Source: Cypionkella sp. (lineage in GTDB: Bacteria > Pseudomonadota > Alphaproteobacteria > Rhodobacterales > Rhodobacteraceae). From it: a stretch of 64,000 nt of DNA. Numbering within the stretch: position 1 is the first letter of the stretch; each line of letters starts with the position of its first letter. Below are positions 24,754 to 33,787 of the stretch, piece by piece. The translations under genes were made by a program, and so were the position numbers. The stretch is from positions 1 through 64,000 of the forward strand of contig NZ_JAUSBA010000035.1 in assembly GCF_030652235.1 (NCBI RefSeq), read 5' to 3'. Below the pieces are notes generated by a model. It did not search any database, was not told the origin of the DNA, and saw nothing but the letters and a program-made list of their open reading frames with translations.

Positions 24754-25896
24754 TCATGCCCGCGCCGGTGCAGTAAGCCCTTCCAGAAGACGCGCATGGG
24801 TTAAGGCGCGTGGCGGTCGCAGATAGCCCAGAGCGCGAACGTCCTGCATCCATTGGCCGAAGGGGCTGGATCTGGACAGGCTGGATCCGCCAAGGGCATG
24901 ACTCAGGCCTGCCAGCGCCTTTTCGGACAGATCAGCGATGGCAAGCTTGCCGTGCAGAACATTGGTGCCGGCGCTGCCGGTGCCAAGCGATCGCGACATC
25001 CCCTCGAATGCCTGTTGGGCAAGCCAGATTTGCATCTGAGCCTCGATCCAGCTGGTCTGCTCAAAGGCCGACAACCGGCTTGCCCGCTTGCCAAGACTGC
25101 GCTTAGCTTCAGCTTCAGCGGCATCAAGAATACCCATGATCACCGCCGAGAACATGAAGCCGATGACTGGCGTGATCTGCGGCAAAAGATCAAAGATACC
25201 GCCCTGCAATCCGTGCCGCGCGACCCGCACATCGTCAAAGCGGAAAGCATGGCTTTGTGTTGCCGCCATGCCCAAGCCATCCCAAGCGCGCACCATTTTC
25301 AGTCCTTCGGCACCTTCCCAGCCAATATCGCGCGTGTCGAGCAAGAAGACATCGGGCTGCGGTTCGCCCTCGGGCCGCGCGATGGTCATCATGAAAGAGG
25401 TGATGCCCGAGCCGCTGCCCATAAATTTATCACCGCTCATGCTCCAGTCACCTTCGGCGTGCGGTTTAGCGGTAGAGCGGGTCGCGAGAATATCGCCCCC
25501 AATACCAGGCTCAGATGCGACGGTGCCAAACCAGTGACCAGATCTTGCCTTTTCAAAAACGCCGTCGCGGTGTTGTTTCCAACCTGCGGGTGCGCCGGCG
25601 TTTGGTTCCGTGATCCAAAACATCAATACCGTCGGATGCATCGATACGACCAGCGCAAGTGAGGGGTCCACAGCAGCCAATTTGCGCAAAAGCCGGGCTA
25701 CCGGCGCAGCAGATTGCGCCACGTCAATCCAAAGGCCACCATGACTGACAGGCACACCCGTAAGTGTCAGGCCGATCCTGGCAAGAGCATCAAAATCCGC
25801 TTTGTCGAGGGCCAACCTTGCAATTCGCGCCGACCGGTCTGCTGACCAGGTTGCGATTTGCCCGTCCAAACCTTTTTCTAGAGTTGCAAAATCCAT
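24754..25896 (-). CDS. Acyl-CoA dehydrogenase-like flavoprotein (DszC/SfnB-type)
   Basis: 380 residues of the acyl-CoA dehydrogenase fold. Seen in order are the helical N-terminal part, TVASEPGIGGDI and WSMSGDKFMGSGSG (flavin-binding beta domain, about 155-200), and the C-terminal helical bundle ending GGSSLSRSSPFGQWMQDVRA. The ending resembles the flavin-dependent monooxygenase branch (DszC/SfnB, sulfur-compound oxidation) more than fatty-acid dehydrogenases, and a catalytic Glu is not evident. GGGAGGG precedes ATG 25896. A deleted IS lies 54 bases upstream, so the native promoter may be displaced. Confidence 0.78.
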   Translation of the reverse strand: MDFATLEKGLDGQIATWSADRSARIARLALDKADFDALARIGLTLTGVPVSHGGLWIDVAQSAAPVARLLRKLAAVDPSLALVVSMHPTVLMFWITEPNAGAPAGWKQHRDGVFEKARSGHWFGTVASEPGIGGDILATRSTAKPHAEGDWSMSGDKFMGSGSGITSFMMTIARPEGEPQPDVFLLDTRDIGWEGAEGLKMVRAWDGLGMAATQSHAFRFDDVRVARHGLQGGIFDLLPQITPVIGFMFSAVIMGILDAAEAEAKRSLGKRASRLSAFEQTSWIEAQMQIWLAQQAFEGMSRSLGTGSAGTNVLHGKLAIADLSEKALAGLSHALGGSSLSRSSPFGQWMQDVRALGYLRPPRALTHARLLEGLTAPARA

Positions 25897-25949
25897 GGTG
25901 CATAGCCCTCCCAATTGGAAAGTATCGACCAAACTGTTGTGGGGTATCC

Positions 25950-26704
25950 GACTCTGTTGCACAAATCGGCTGATGGCCGGAGTTCCCCTTCTCCCGGACA
26001 GACCTATTCCACGACCTTCGTGACGGGGATGCCGAGGGCGGTGTAGCCGTTCAGTACGGCAACACGGATCTTGCGATCTCCTGATCGGGAGGGATCTGAC
26101 TGAGCAACTCTGGCAACATGGGCGCGTCGCCGATGTCGCTGCTGGTGACCTCGACCGCCCTGATCTCCAGCGTTTGCTCGTCGATCCCGAGGTGCACCTT
26201 GCGCCAGACGCGACGCTTGGGACCGCCATGTTTACGCGCGTTCCACTCGCCTTCACCCTCGACCTTGATCCCCGTGCTGTCGATCAGGAGGTGCAGCGGA
26301 CCCTGCGCGCCCCGATGCGGGATGTTCACGGCGAGGGTTTTCTGGCGTCGGCTGAGCGTGCTGAAGTCCGGAACGTCCCAGTCGAGGCCGACCAAGCAAA
26401 ACAGGCTCTCGACGAACCCGGTCGTTTGCCGCAGCGCCATGCCGAACAGCACCTTCATCGTCAGGCAGGTCTGAACGGCGGCGTCACTGTAAATGGGCTG
26501 TCGTCCACGCTTGCCGGTCGGCTTCGCCGCCCACGCCATACCAGGATCGAACCAGATCGTCAGAGACCCGCGGCGCTTGAGCGCCTTGTTGTACGCGGGC
26601 CAGTTCAGTGTCTTGTAGCTCGGGGTGTTCGGCTTGCTCATCCACCCCAGCTACCATCCTGGATTCACGAGATGAATCCCTCACGGGATTTGTGCAACAG
26701 AGCC
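25950..26704 (-). mobile_element. Internally deleted IS5-family element
   Basis: Terminal inverted repeats are GACTCTGTTGCACAAATC (25950-25967) and the inverse of GGCTCTGTTGCACAAATC (26687-26704), differing at one base. Span is 755 bases against roughly 1.05 kb for a complete relative. No matching target duplication is evident at the flanks. Confidence 0.8.
25990..26641 (-). pseudogene. IS5-family transposase, internal deletion and frame change
   Basis: The N-terminal 190 residues are intact (MSKPNTPSYKTLNWPAYNKA, RGRQPIYSDAAVQTCLTMKV, LLIDSTGIKVEGEGEW), including the first DDE region. At PPDQEIA the frame changes and, after about 100 missing residues, the native C-terminus RVAVLNGYTALGIPVTKVV resumes in another frame and ends near 26009. 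The second catalytic Asp and Glu regions are therefore lost. It cannot transpose by itself but has both ends, so it could be mobilised by an intact relative. Confidence 0.8.
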
Positions 26705-27152
26705 CATTAAATATGAGATTTTGTCTGCTTTCGATGAGTTTAGCGCGGCACCGAGCCTGTGAGCAGGCGCTTCTGACTATGCTGCAAACCTGCCGGCACT
26801 TTGCGTTTCGTCCAACTATTATGCAGTCCCATTCCCACATCACAGATTAAGAGAAAATGGACGAATTCCTGAAGCTGGAAATGCCTAAGCCGTTCGGTTT
26901 TTGATTGGTCTTAAATACGTCAACACCATGTAAACGTTTTATTCATCCGGTAAAGCGAGCGGGAATACTTTGCATTTTGACACAGGACGCTGCTGTGCTC
27001 GGGCCACGGTCCTCGTTCTCTGCTGAGGCTGCGCCTGACGGGGGGAACGGCCCGACAGCGCGCATATCCTTTGTAGTAAGAGATGATGCGACAACTGGAT
27101 GTTAAAACCTGACGCTGGCGGTCCGTGGCCAACGTCAGGTCAGCGCCGCATT
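26705..27152. other. Intergenic region ending in a minus-strand terminator
   Basis: No gene recognised. ACCTGACGCTGGC (27107-27119) pairs with GCCAACGTCAGGT (27128-27140), 12 of 13 positions. On the minus strand TTTTAAC follows, so it reads as a terminator for the genes to its right. Confidence 0.6.
27107..27140 (-). terminator. Rho-independent terminator (minus strand)
   Basis: Thirteen-base arms with one mismatch and an eight-base loop, then TTTT on the minus strand. It ends the porin/COG4705 transcription unit. Confidence 0.65.
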
Positions 27153-27330
27153 TTACTCGCCGTCACCGGTCATGTTCATTGACGAAAAAATCACACTGAA
27201 CGTGGCGAGAAGCATGGTGCTGGTGATGACCGCGCCAAGATCTTGTGGCCATCTTATGCCGTTTGCGACAAGTGATCGCAAACGGGACGCCAATCAGGTC
27301 GAGGAAAATTTGGGCCATCCAGAAACATAA
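27153..27330 (-). pseudogene. Decayed 3' fragment of a COG4705-type membrane protein
   Basis: One minus frame reads LCFWMAQIFLDLIGV, matching LGFWLAYILTRPLGA in the intact gene at 28116-28937. The next frame reads LGAVITSTMLLATFSVIF to TAA at 27153, matching LGTIITSSLFLSAIVAIV. The two halves are in different frames and the rest of the gene is missing. It is a truncated, frameshifted second copy. Confidence 0.65.
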
Positions 27331-27373
27331 GGTCGGGCACTGGCCCAGAAAGGACGACTTGCCGCCGCAAAGC

Positions 27374-28018
27374 CTACTTTGACGCATCGCCGAAGGCATA
27401 GTTCACTGTAAGGGCAACCAGCGGACTTGTCGATACCGTGTCCTGCACCTGAAAATCGAGCGTGGTCCTGTCATCAAGCGCATAGCCGACCCCAGCACCC
27501 CAATTCACGCTTGCGGATGGATCGGCGCGCCCGACATCGGCGTGCAGAGTCCAAGTGTCAGCCAGCACAAATTCAGCGCCAAGACTTTCGCCAAAGGTCT
27601 TTTCCGCCAGATCGTAGGACACCTCGCCCGAGACGGACAGCCGGTCGGTCACAGGAACGCCAAGCGAACCCGCCAGTTCGGACGATGCGGCGTGAGTCTT
27701 GTCGTAGAAATGCTGCGTATAGCCAAGGTCGTATCCGAGGCCAGAGCCGGTTTCGCCCCTGTAGCCCAGCGACAGATCAAGTTCGGCTCGATTTCCGACA
27801 TCGTCCTTCAAGTTTGTTGCCCAGACCCCGGCGTAAAAGCCGTTTTTGGCGAGTTCGAAGTAGGGCTGGATGGCGGGGCTGTTGCCAGTCTCTGACAGAC
27901 CGTCCGATAGGGAGTTCGACGTGACGGTGACACCGCCGCCGAACGACAGGTCCTCAGCCAGCACGGTCGACGGCAGAAGGAGTGCTATCATCGCAGTGGA
28001 AACCACGAGCGTTTTCAT
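27374..28018 (-). CDS. TorF-family putative porin
   Basis: 214 residues with a signal peptide (1-21, MIALLLPSTVLA) and the family start SFGGGVTVTSNSLSDGLSET followed by ELAKNGFYAGVWATNL. The rest is amphipathic beta strands and ends with NYAFGDA, an aromatic-containing outer-membrane ending. Family proteins are predicted outer-membrane channels of unknown substrate. It lies downstream of the COG4705 gene on the same strand by about 100 bases that include a hairpin. GAAAGG precedes ATG 28018. Confidence 0.82.
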   Translation of the reverse strand: MKTLVVSTAMIALLLPSTVLAEDLSFGGGVTVTSNSLSDGLSETGNSPAIQPYFELAKNGFYAGVWATNLKDDVGNRAELDLSLGYRGETGSGLGYDLGYTQHFYDKTHAASSELAGSLGVPVTDRLSVSGEVSYDLAEKTFGESLGAEFVLADTWTLHADVGRADPSASVNWGAGVGYALDDRTTLDFQVQDTVSTSPLVALTVNYAFGDASK

Positions 28019-28061
28019 GAGAAGCCTTTCAAGGAGATTGTTGGGAATGTTGCGTCGAATG

Positions 28062-28097
28062 GTCTTCGGGTCCGACTGCAAAATCGGCACCGAAGAC
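28062..28097 (-). terminator. Hairpin between the COG4705 gene and the porin
   Basis: GTCTTCGG (from 28062) pairs with the CGAAGAC ending at 28097 across an internal loop. It may attenuate read-through into the porin gene. Confidence 0.4.
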
Positions 28098-28115
28098 TCC
28101 GGTCAGTGCCACGGA

Positions 28116-28937
28116 TCACCCGTGTGCTACCTCGTCGCGACGCTTAGGTTTCAGGCTCATGTAACCGACAATCGCTACGATTGCCGACAGGAACAGACTG
28201 CTGGTGATGATGGTGCCAAGGCCCATGCCGCCGTATTCAGCCGGTTGCGACAAAAGATCGCCGAACGACGCGCCAAGCGGGCGGGTCAAAATATAGGCCA
28301 GCCAGAACCCAAGGATCGGATCGAGCTTCAGGGAGAAATATCCGAAGGTGAGCGAGGCGATGATCATACCGAACAGCACGCCGGTGGAAAGATAGCCCAA
28401 ACCGAAATGCTCGGCGACCAGATCCCCCGCGGCTGTGCCAAGCGCAAAGGTGAACAAGATCGCCAGCCAGTAATATGCCTCGCGTTTGGTGGTAAAGATC
28501 GCGTGGATCGACAGGGTTTTTTCGGCGGCGAACCAAAGAGCGAATGTCGCGGCAAGAGCCACAGAAAAGCCTATTGTCGTCGTGATCAGCGAGACGCCGA
28601 AGTTGTCCACCAAGTTGTCAGTCACCAACGTGCCCACGATGCTGATCAGCACCACCGCCAGCCAGTAGGACCAAGGCACATAGCATTTCTGACCAAATTG
28701 CAGCAACAAAGCCCCGATCAGAATCGCAGCCATGATGAGCGAGGTCATCGTCAGGCCGAGGCCTAGGTTGACCGCGAGGTAATCCGCAGCGGTTTCGCCC
28801 ATGGTTACGGCCATAAGCTTTATCAGCCAGAAATCCACGGTGACTTCCGGTACGCGGTTTATGGCACGGTTGGGCATTGGATCACGTGAAATTTGCATGA
28901 TGTTGGCTTCTCGGCTGGGGGTGCTTGAGACGCTCAT
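28116..28937 (-). CDS. COG4705-type integral membrane protein
   Basis: 273 residues with about seven membrane segments in two similar halves. The hallmark NRVPEVTVDFWLIKLMAVTMGETAADY occurs at residues about 24-50, and a second GTAAGDLVAEHFGLG near 180 repeats the pattern. Function is unknown; the family tends to lie near two-component genes. Its ATG overlaps the stop of the upstream periplasmic gene (ATGA), so it is coupled to it. A decayed second copy lies at 27153-27330. Confidence 0.82.
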   Translation of the reverse strand: MSVSSTPSREANIMQISRDPMPNRAINRVPEVTVDFWLIKLMAVTMGETAADYLAVNLGLGLTMTSLIMAAILIGALLLQFGQKCYVPWSYWLAVVLISIVGTLVTDNLVDNFGVSLITTTIGFSVALAATFALWFAAEKTLSIHAIFTTKREAYYWLAILFTFALGTAAGDLVAEHFGLGYLSTGVLFGMIIASLTFGYFSLKLDPILGFWLAYILTRPLGASFGDLLSQPAEYGGMGLGTIITSSLFLSAIVAIVGYMSLKPKRRDEVAHG

Positions 28938-29578
28938 TTCGACACCAGTGCCAAGGCTTGTGCCGAGAAGCCGTCGGCCCGCTGGTCATCATCAGCATTG
29001 CAGCGTTCAAGTGCTTTGGTCTGGAAGTCGACGGCAGCAGCGTGATCCGCATCCGACAGTTTGGCGGTGGTCAGGCCGTCAGACACCGACTTCAGCATCA
29101 CTTCGCAAGGCAAGGCCCGGCCATTGGCGTCCGTGACAGCGATACCAGATACAAGGGTGGCTGCAACAGGGGCGGCTGTGGCCGCGACAGGGCTTGTCAG
29201 CGTGGCCTGCAAGGCGGTCAGGGTAGTGTCAACTGATACCGCATCTGGCGTTCCGGCCCGCAGAGCGGCGAGCGCCGCATCGGCGGCATCGTCAATGGCG
29301 CCCCAGGCATTGCCGTCCAGCGCCCGCAATGTTGCTGCCTGATCATCCCAGGCGGTCTCGAAATCCTTGATCCGGGTTTTCGCAGCAGCCAGATCGCCCG
29401 TGGCCGCGATGGTCTGGACATCGGCCACGATGCCACTGAAGGCGGACATGTCGCCAAGGCCTGTGGTCGGGGTAACGGTGGCTGCGGCAACGCTTGGCCC
29501 GGCCACGTAGAGATTGAAGGCGGTAAAGGCACCGACTGGAACGACGATCAAAGCGGTGGCCAAAAGAAGTTGTTTCAT
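28934..29578 (-). CDS. Exported Ala-rich hypothetical protein
   Basis: 214 residues with a clear N-terminal signal or anchor (LLLATALIVVPVGAFTAFNL). The mature part is rich in Ala, Thr and Asp, probably helical, with two cysteines (PCEVMLKS, ERCNADDDQ) that could form a disulfide. No family recognised. It is first in an operon with the COG4705 protein and porin, and divergent from the response-regulator operon across 177 bases that hold a candidate regulator site. Confidence 0.72.
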   Translation of the reverse strand: MKQLLLATALIVVPVGAFTAFNLYVAGPSVAAATVTPTTGLGDMSAFSGIVADVQTIAATGDLAAAKTRIKDFETAWDDQAATLRALDGNAWGAIDDAADAALAALRAGTPDAVSVDTTLTALQATLTSPVAATAAPVAATLVSGIAVTDANGRALPCEVMLKSVSDGLTTAKLSDADHAAAVDFQTKALERCNADDDQRADGFSAQALALVSK

Positions 29579-29660
29579 TTTTCAAGCTCCTGTCAGAGGC
29601 GGATTTGCCCCGTCAGAGGTGCTTCTACGGTCATGGCCATACCGCCAACTTTCGGCGGGC

Positions 29661-29675
29661 TTACAGATTTGTATG
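29661..29675. promoter_or_regulatory. Candidate response-regulator box 1
   Basis: TTACAGATTTGTATG fits the pattern TTACA-N4-TGTAA shared with sites near 35121 and 37034. It sits between the divergent operons starting at 29578 and 29756. Confidence 0.5.
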
Positions 29676-29755
29676 GTGGCCGCGACGTTTGTGTTAAGCC
29701 GCAGGTGCATTCAGACGATGATAAATTACTTGCAACACCGAGAGACAAAGCCCCA

Positions 29756-30433
29756 ATGCGCATCCTGCTGATCGAAGACGACCCCTCTGCCGCCGACTAT
29801 GTTGCGCGCGGTTTGTCTGAGAACGGCCATGTTTGCGACGTGCTGGGTGATGGGACAGATGGGCTGTTTGCTGCCACGCGGGAAAGCTACGATGTGCTGG
29901 TCGTGGACAGGATGATCCCCGGTCTTGACGGTCTGTCACTGGTGCGCGCCTTGCGGGCAGCAGGGCGCAAGACGCCGGTGCTGTTCCTGACCGCGCTTGG
30001 TGGCATAGACGACCGTGTCGAGGGGCTGGAGGCCGGTGGCGACGATTACCTGACGAAGCCCTTCGCCTTTGCCGAACTGCTGGCGCGCGTCAATGCTTTA
30101 TCCCGCCGTCCCCCGGTGCAAGAGGTGAAAACGGTCCTGAAGGTCGCGGATCTGGAACTGGATCTGATGCGCAGGCAGGCCTCTCGAGGAGGGCAGCCGA
30201 TTGATCTTCTGCCCAAGGAGTTCACGCTGCTTGAGGTCTTGATGCGCAACGAAGGCCGGGTGGTTACGCGCACGATGCTTCTGGAAAGGGTTTGGGATTT
30301 CCATTTCGACCCAAAAACGTCAGTGGTGGAAACACACATCAGCCGCTTGCGGGCCAAGATCGACAAACCGTTTGACGTGGCCTTGCTGCACACACTGAAA
30401 AACATGGGTTATTCGATTCATGCGCCCCGTTGA
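29756..30433 (+). CDS. OmpR-family response regulator
   Basis: 225 residues. Receiver domain with the acidic pair in LLIEDDPS, phospho-acceptor Asp51 (VVDRMIPGLDG) and Lys in LTKPFAF; then a winged-helix output domain (LLPKEFTLLEVLMRNEGRVV, SVVETHISRLRAKI). ATG 29756 gives the standard MRILLIEDD start; upstream codons are not conserved. It overlaps the histidine kinase start by 14 bases. Sequence is closest in style to QseB/TctD-like regulators. Similar inverted repeats near the starts of nearby operons may be its binding sites. Confidence 0.93.
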   Translation: MRILLIEDDPSAADYVARGLSENGHVCDVLGDGTDGLFAATRESYDVLVVDRMIPGLDGLSLVRALRAAGRKTPVLFLTALGGIDDRVEGLEAGGDDYLTKPFAFAELLARVNALSRRPPVQEVKTVLKVADLELDLMRRQASRGGQPIDLLPKEFTLLEVLMRNEGRVVTRTMLLERVWDFHFDPKTSVVETHISRLRAKIDKPFDVALLHTLKNMGYSIHAPR

Positions 30434-31781
30434 TCTTTGGCGGCACAGCTCATTCCGGCTGGCACTTGGTGTCACGCTGGCGGTGCTCGGCGCGCTGATC
30501 TTGGTCGGCGCGCTTGGCTATACTGTGCTGCATCGGCAGTTGGCCGACAGGCAGGATGCACGGTTGATGGAAATTTTCACGACATTGCAGCAATCCGATG
30601 TCACCGATAAGCAGGATCTGGTCGAGTCGATTGCCGCCCGCATCAAAGCCAGCCCAAATTATTCGTCCGTTTTCTTGCTCAGGGACGCCGCGGGCGAGAT
30701 TCTGGCAGCCAACATTCAGGATGTTCCGATCAAGTCAGGCTGGTCTACAGTCGAAGCCTCCGCTCTGGGGGTTCAATCCGACTATCCTTACCGCGTATAT
30801 GCGGGCGACTTGAACAGCGAGTATTTGGTGGTCGGGCTGAGCAACGCAGATCTTGATGATCTATCAGAAATCATTCTGGCCGGGTTCGGATGGTCTGCCT
30901 TGGCAGTCCTCATCGCTGCTATCGCTGCCGGTTCATGGATCGCATCCAGGCTTCAGCGCCGCCTCAGCGACGTAACATCTACGCTGCACCGCGTCGCAGG
31001 TGGGGATTTGTCCACTCGATTGGCAGTGTCTGGTCGCGGCGATGATCTTGACCTGATTTCAGGCGAGATCAATCATACGCTCAGCCGCCTTGGCGCGCTG
31101 GTCGAGGCCATGCGTCAGGTCAGCGCCGATATCGCCCACGAATTGCGCACGCCGCTGAATAGACTGCGCATTCACATCGAGCAGGCGGCACGCAGCGCCG
31201 CCTCCTCTGCGCCAGTCGGGGACGACCTTGCCGCCGCCATTGTGCAAAGTGAGGCCATCGACCAGACGTTTTCCGCGTTGCTGCGCATCGCCCAGATCGA
31301 GGCCGGGGCGCGTCGGGAAAAATTCGCGCCGGTCGATCTGGCAGCATTGCTCGGTGACGTCGGAGATATTTATGCCGAGGTGGCCGACGATGCTGGCCAG
31401 ACCCTGCTGTGCGATATGGCGGGGGCCGCATGGGTGATGGGTGACAAGGAACTGCTGACCCAGACCTTTGCAAATCTGATCGAAAACGCCATCCGGCATT
31501 GCCCGACGGGCACGTTGATCACTTGCAAAGTGCGGGCGGAGGGCACCCGGGTGATGGCATCCGTATCAGATACCGGGCCGGGGATACCGGCAGGGGAGCG
31601 AGAGTTGGTGCTCCGTCGCCTTTACCGTCTTGAGAAAAGCCGGACAACCGAAGGTACTGGGCTTGGTCTGTCGCTGGTCAAAGCCGTAGCGGATCTACAT
31701 GGTGCCGAACTTGGGCTGGTAGATGCACTGCCGGGATTGAGGGTAGAATTGCAATTTGCGCGAATCGTCGGTGCATCATGA
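30420..31781 (+). CDS. Sensor histidine kinase
   Basis: 453 residues. Membrane segments at about 13-35 and 152-175 flank a periplasmic sensor of 115 residues. A HAMP-like stretch follows, then the HisKA box with His240 (ADIAHELRTPLNRLR), then an ATPase domain with NLIENAIRHCPTG and DTGPGIPAGE, and GTGLGLSLV. It is the partner of the overlapping response regulator. Its stop overlaps the next ATG (ATGA), so the DedA-PAP2 fusion is expressed with it. The signal is unknown; an envelope or lipid cue would fit the neighbours. Confidence 0.93.
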   Translation: MRPVDLWRHSSFRLALGVTLAVLGALILVGALGYTVLHRQLADRQDARLMEIFTTLQQSDVTDKQDLVESIAARIKASPNYSSVFLLRDAAGEILAANIQDVPIKSGWSTVEASALGVQSDYPYRVYAGDLNSEYLVVGLSNADLDDLSEIILAGFGWSALAVLIAAIAAGSWIASRLQRRLSDVTSTLHRVAGGDLSTRLAVSGRGDDLDLISGEINHTLSRLGALVEAMRQVSADIAHELRTPLNRLRIHIEQAARSAASSAPVGDDLAAAIVQSEAIDQTFSALLRIAQIEAGARREKFAPVDLAALLGDVGDIYAEVADDAGQTLLCDMAGAAWVMGDKELLTQTFANLIENAIRHCPTGTLITCKVRAEGTRVMASVSDTGPGIPAGERELVLRRLYRLEKSRTTEGTGLGLSLVKAVADLHGAELGLVDALPGLRVELQFARIVGAS

Positions 31782-33769
31782 CCCAGATGCTTTCACAATT
31801 CGTGGATTTCCTTGGCGCCCATCAAATGCTGGCGATCTTTTTTGCCTTCCTTGTGGCGTTTGGCGAGGCGCTCTTGATCATCGGACTGTTCGTGCCCTCG
31901 ACGACGGTTCTGGTTGGTCTGGGCGCCTTGATCGGGCTGGGAAAGATGGCCTTTCTGCCAGTCTTTGCGGCGACCGTTGCCGGGGCCATTGCCGGAGATG
32001 CCTTGTCTTTTTGGGCGGGCGTGCATTGGAAACAGCAAATCCGCACCTTCTGGCCATTCGCGCGCTATAGCGCGCTGATGGCCAAGGGCGAGCAGTTCAT
32101 TGCGCGCCATGGCGGCAAGAGCATTTTCATCGTCCGTTTCATACCTGGCGTGAAGGCAGTGGTGCCAACGATTGCTGGAATGATGGGCATGACCGCGACA
32201 CGTTTTGCGCTGGTCAATGTCGGGTCGGCTTTCGTTTGGGCCGCGGCGCATCTGCTGCCTGGCATCGCTTTGGGGCGTGGGCTTCAGGTCGTGCATGCCG
32301 CCAATCCCCGCTTTGCCATCCTCGCGGGGCTCGGCGCGGCGGCCGCGTTGCTGGCCTGGGCCGCATTGCGCCTTGTGCGGGGCATTCTGGTCCCTGCGGC
32401 CGACCGGGGCCGCCAACGCCTGGCACTTTGGCTTGAGCGTCAGGGTGGCCGCAGCGGAGCTTTGGCTCGTGTCTTGCGAAATCACGACCGGATGCTGGAG
32501 GCGGCTGCCTTGATCGGGCTGGCACTCGTTGCACTTGCCAGCTTTGCGCTGCTGCTTGTCGCAGTGATCTTTGATCCGGAAATGGCGCTGGCGGATGCGG
32601 CGATCGGGCAGTTCGTGCAGGGACTGCGTACGGATTGGGCCACATCTGCGATGGTTGGCATCACCATGTTGGGTGATATGGCGGTGTTGCTGCCGGTGGC
32701 GCTGCTCCTGATCGCGGTCCTTGCAGTCGGCAGACAATGGGCGCTGGCAGGGTCTGTGGCGGCAGCAAGCGTTGCCGGAGTTGTCTTTGTGCCTTTGTTC
32801 AAGACGCTGCTGCACCGCGCGCGCCCGATCCCGATGTACCAAGGCGCTGACGGGTTCAGCTTTCCCAGCGGCCATTCCACATTGGCCACCATCATCTTCG
32901 GCATGCTTGCCCTGTTCGTGGCGCAATCCTTGCCCGCAAGGTTTCGCAGTGTAGTTTACGGCAGCTTTGCCACCTTGATTGCGCTGATCGGGCTGTCGCG
33001 CGTCTATCTGCAGGCGCATTGGCCCAGTGATGTGCTGGCGGGGATGCTGTTCGGCGGTGCTTTGGTCAGCGTCGTCGCCCTGCTCATGCATACGCGGGTC
33101 GTGGCCGTTCCGCGCCGGATGTTTGCCGTGCTGATGGTCATCGGGCTGGGCATCATGCCGCTGCATCTATGGACTGGCTGGGCCACTGCTGCTGCCCGCT
33201 ATGACGCCACTCCGCCCGTGACGACGCTTGCCGCAGCTGACTGGTTGGCGACCGGTTGGCAGCAGCAGCCCACCCATCGCATCTTGCTGGATGGTGACCC
33301 GGGCGAGCCGATGCTGCTGCAAACCACCTGGCCTCTGGCAGACCTGGGGACCGCATTCGAGGCTGCCGGATGGCAATCATCGCAGGCCACACTGTCGGGC
33401 GAGATCCTTTCGGCCGTCCTGCCGTCTCGTCAAACTCTAGGCAGTCACCCGCCCTGGCCGATGACGCATCTAGGTCGCTCAGCTTTGGCGACCCTCACCA
33501 AGATGGAAGCCAATGATCAGCGCATGGTGTTGCGTATCTGGGGAACGCAAACTCTGGTGCAGGATGGCACAGGCCGTGCCCCGCTCCTCTTGGTGTCACT
33601 GACTGCTGACAGGCTGGACGCGGTCGTTTTCGGATATGCGCAACTGGAGCAGGCGTCATTTGGGCCTGACCAGCTGGCCACCGAAAAGGCCGCATTTGTG
33701 GCGGCGCTGCCTCAAACTGATGGGGTTCCGAGCAGGATTGTCGATCTGCCACTTGCCGCCGCGCAGTGA
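31778..33769 (+). CDS. DedA - PAP2 phosphatase - LssY C-terminal fusion
   Basis: 663 residues in three parts. Residues 1-200 are a DedA/VTT membrane domain (EALLIIGLFVPSTTVLVGLG, ARHGGKSIFIVRFIPGVKAV). Residues about 235-440 are a PAP2 phosphatase with all three motifs: KTLLHRARP, SFPSGHSTL and SRVYLQAHWPSD. Residues about 460-663 resemble the LssY C-terminal domain. DedA proteins move lipids or protect the membrane potential, and PAP2 removes phosphate from lipid pyrophosphates. The fusion plausibly recycles a polyprenyl or phospholipid carrier. It overlaps the kinase gene by four bases. Confidence 0.88.
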   Translation: MTQMLSQFVDFLGAHQMLAIFFAFLVAFGEALLIIGLFVPSTTVLVGLGALIGLGKMAFLPVFAATVAGAIAGDALSFWAGVHWKQQIRTFWPFARYSALMAKGEQFIARHGGKSIFIVRFIPGVKAVVPTIAGMMGMTATRFALVNVGSAFVWAAAHLLPGIALGRGLQVVHAANPRFAILAGLGAAAALLAWAALRLVRGILVPAADRGRQRLALWLERQGGRSGALARVLRNHDRMLEAAALIGLALVALASFALLLVAVIFDPEMALADAAIGQFVQGLRTDWATSAMVGITMLGDMAVLLPVALLLIAVLAVGRQWALAGSVAAASVAGVVFVPLFKTLLHRARPIPMYQGADGFSFPSGHSTLATIIFGMLALFVAQSLPARFRSVVYGSFATLIALIGLSRVYLQAHWPSDVLAGMLFGGALVSVVALLMHTRVVAVPRRMFAVLMVIGLGIMPLHLWTGWATAAARYDATPPVTTLAAADWLATGWQQQPTHRILLDGDPGEPMLLQTTWPLADLGTAFEAAGWQSSQATLSGEILSAVLPSRQTLGSHPPWPMTHLGRSALATLTKMEANDQRMVLRIWGTQTLVQDGTGRAPLLLVSLTADRLDAVVFGYAQLEQASFGPDQLATEKAAFVAALPQTDGVPSRIVDLPLAAAQ

Positions 33770-33787
33770 TCGCTCCGGGTTTCGATT

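Noticed and set aside
24754-26256. Extended 500-codon version of the acyl-CoA dehydrogenase-like gene
   Set aside because: The extra N-terminal codons run through the IS element out of frame with its transposase; the strong ribosome-binding site is at 25896.
31793-33166. A 457-codon minus-strand frame
   Set aside because: It is the shadow of the DedA-PAP2 fusion, with low-complexity composition and no motif.
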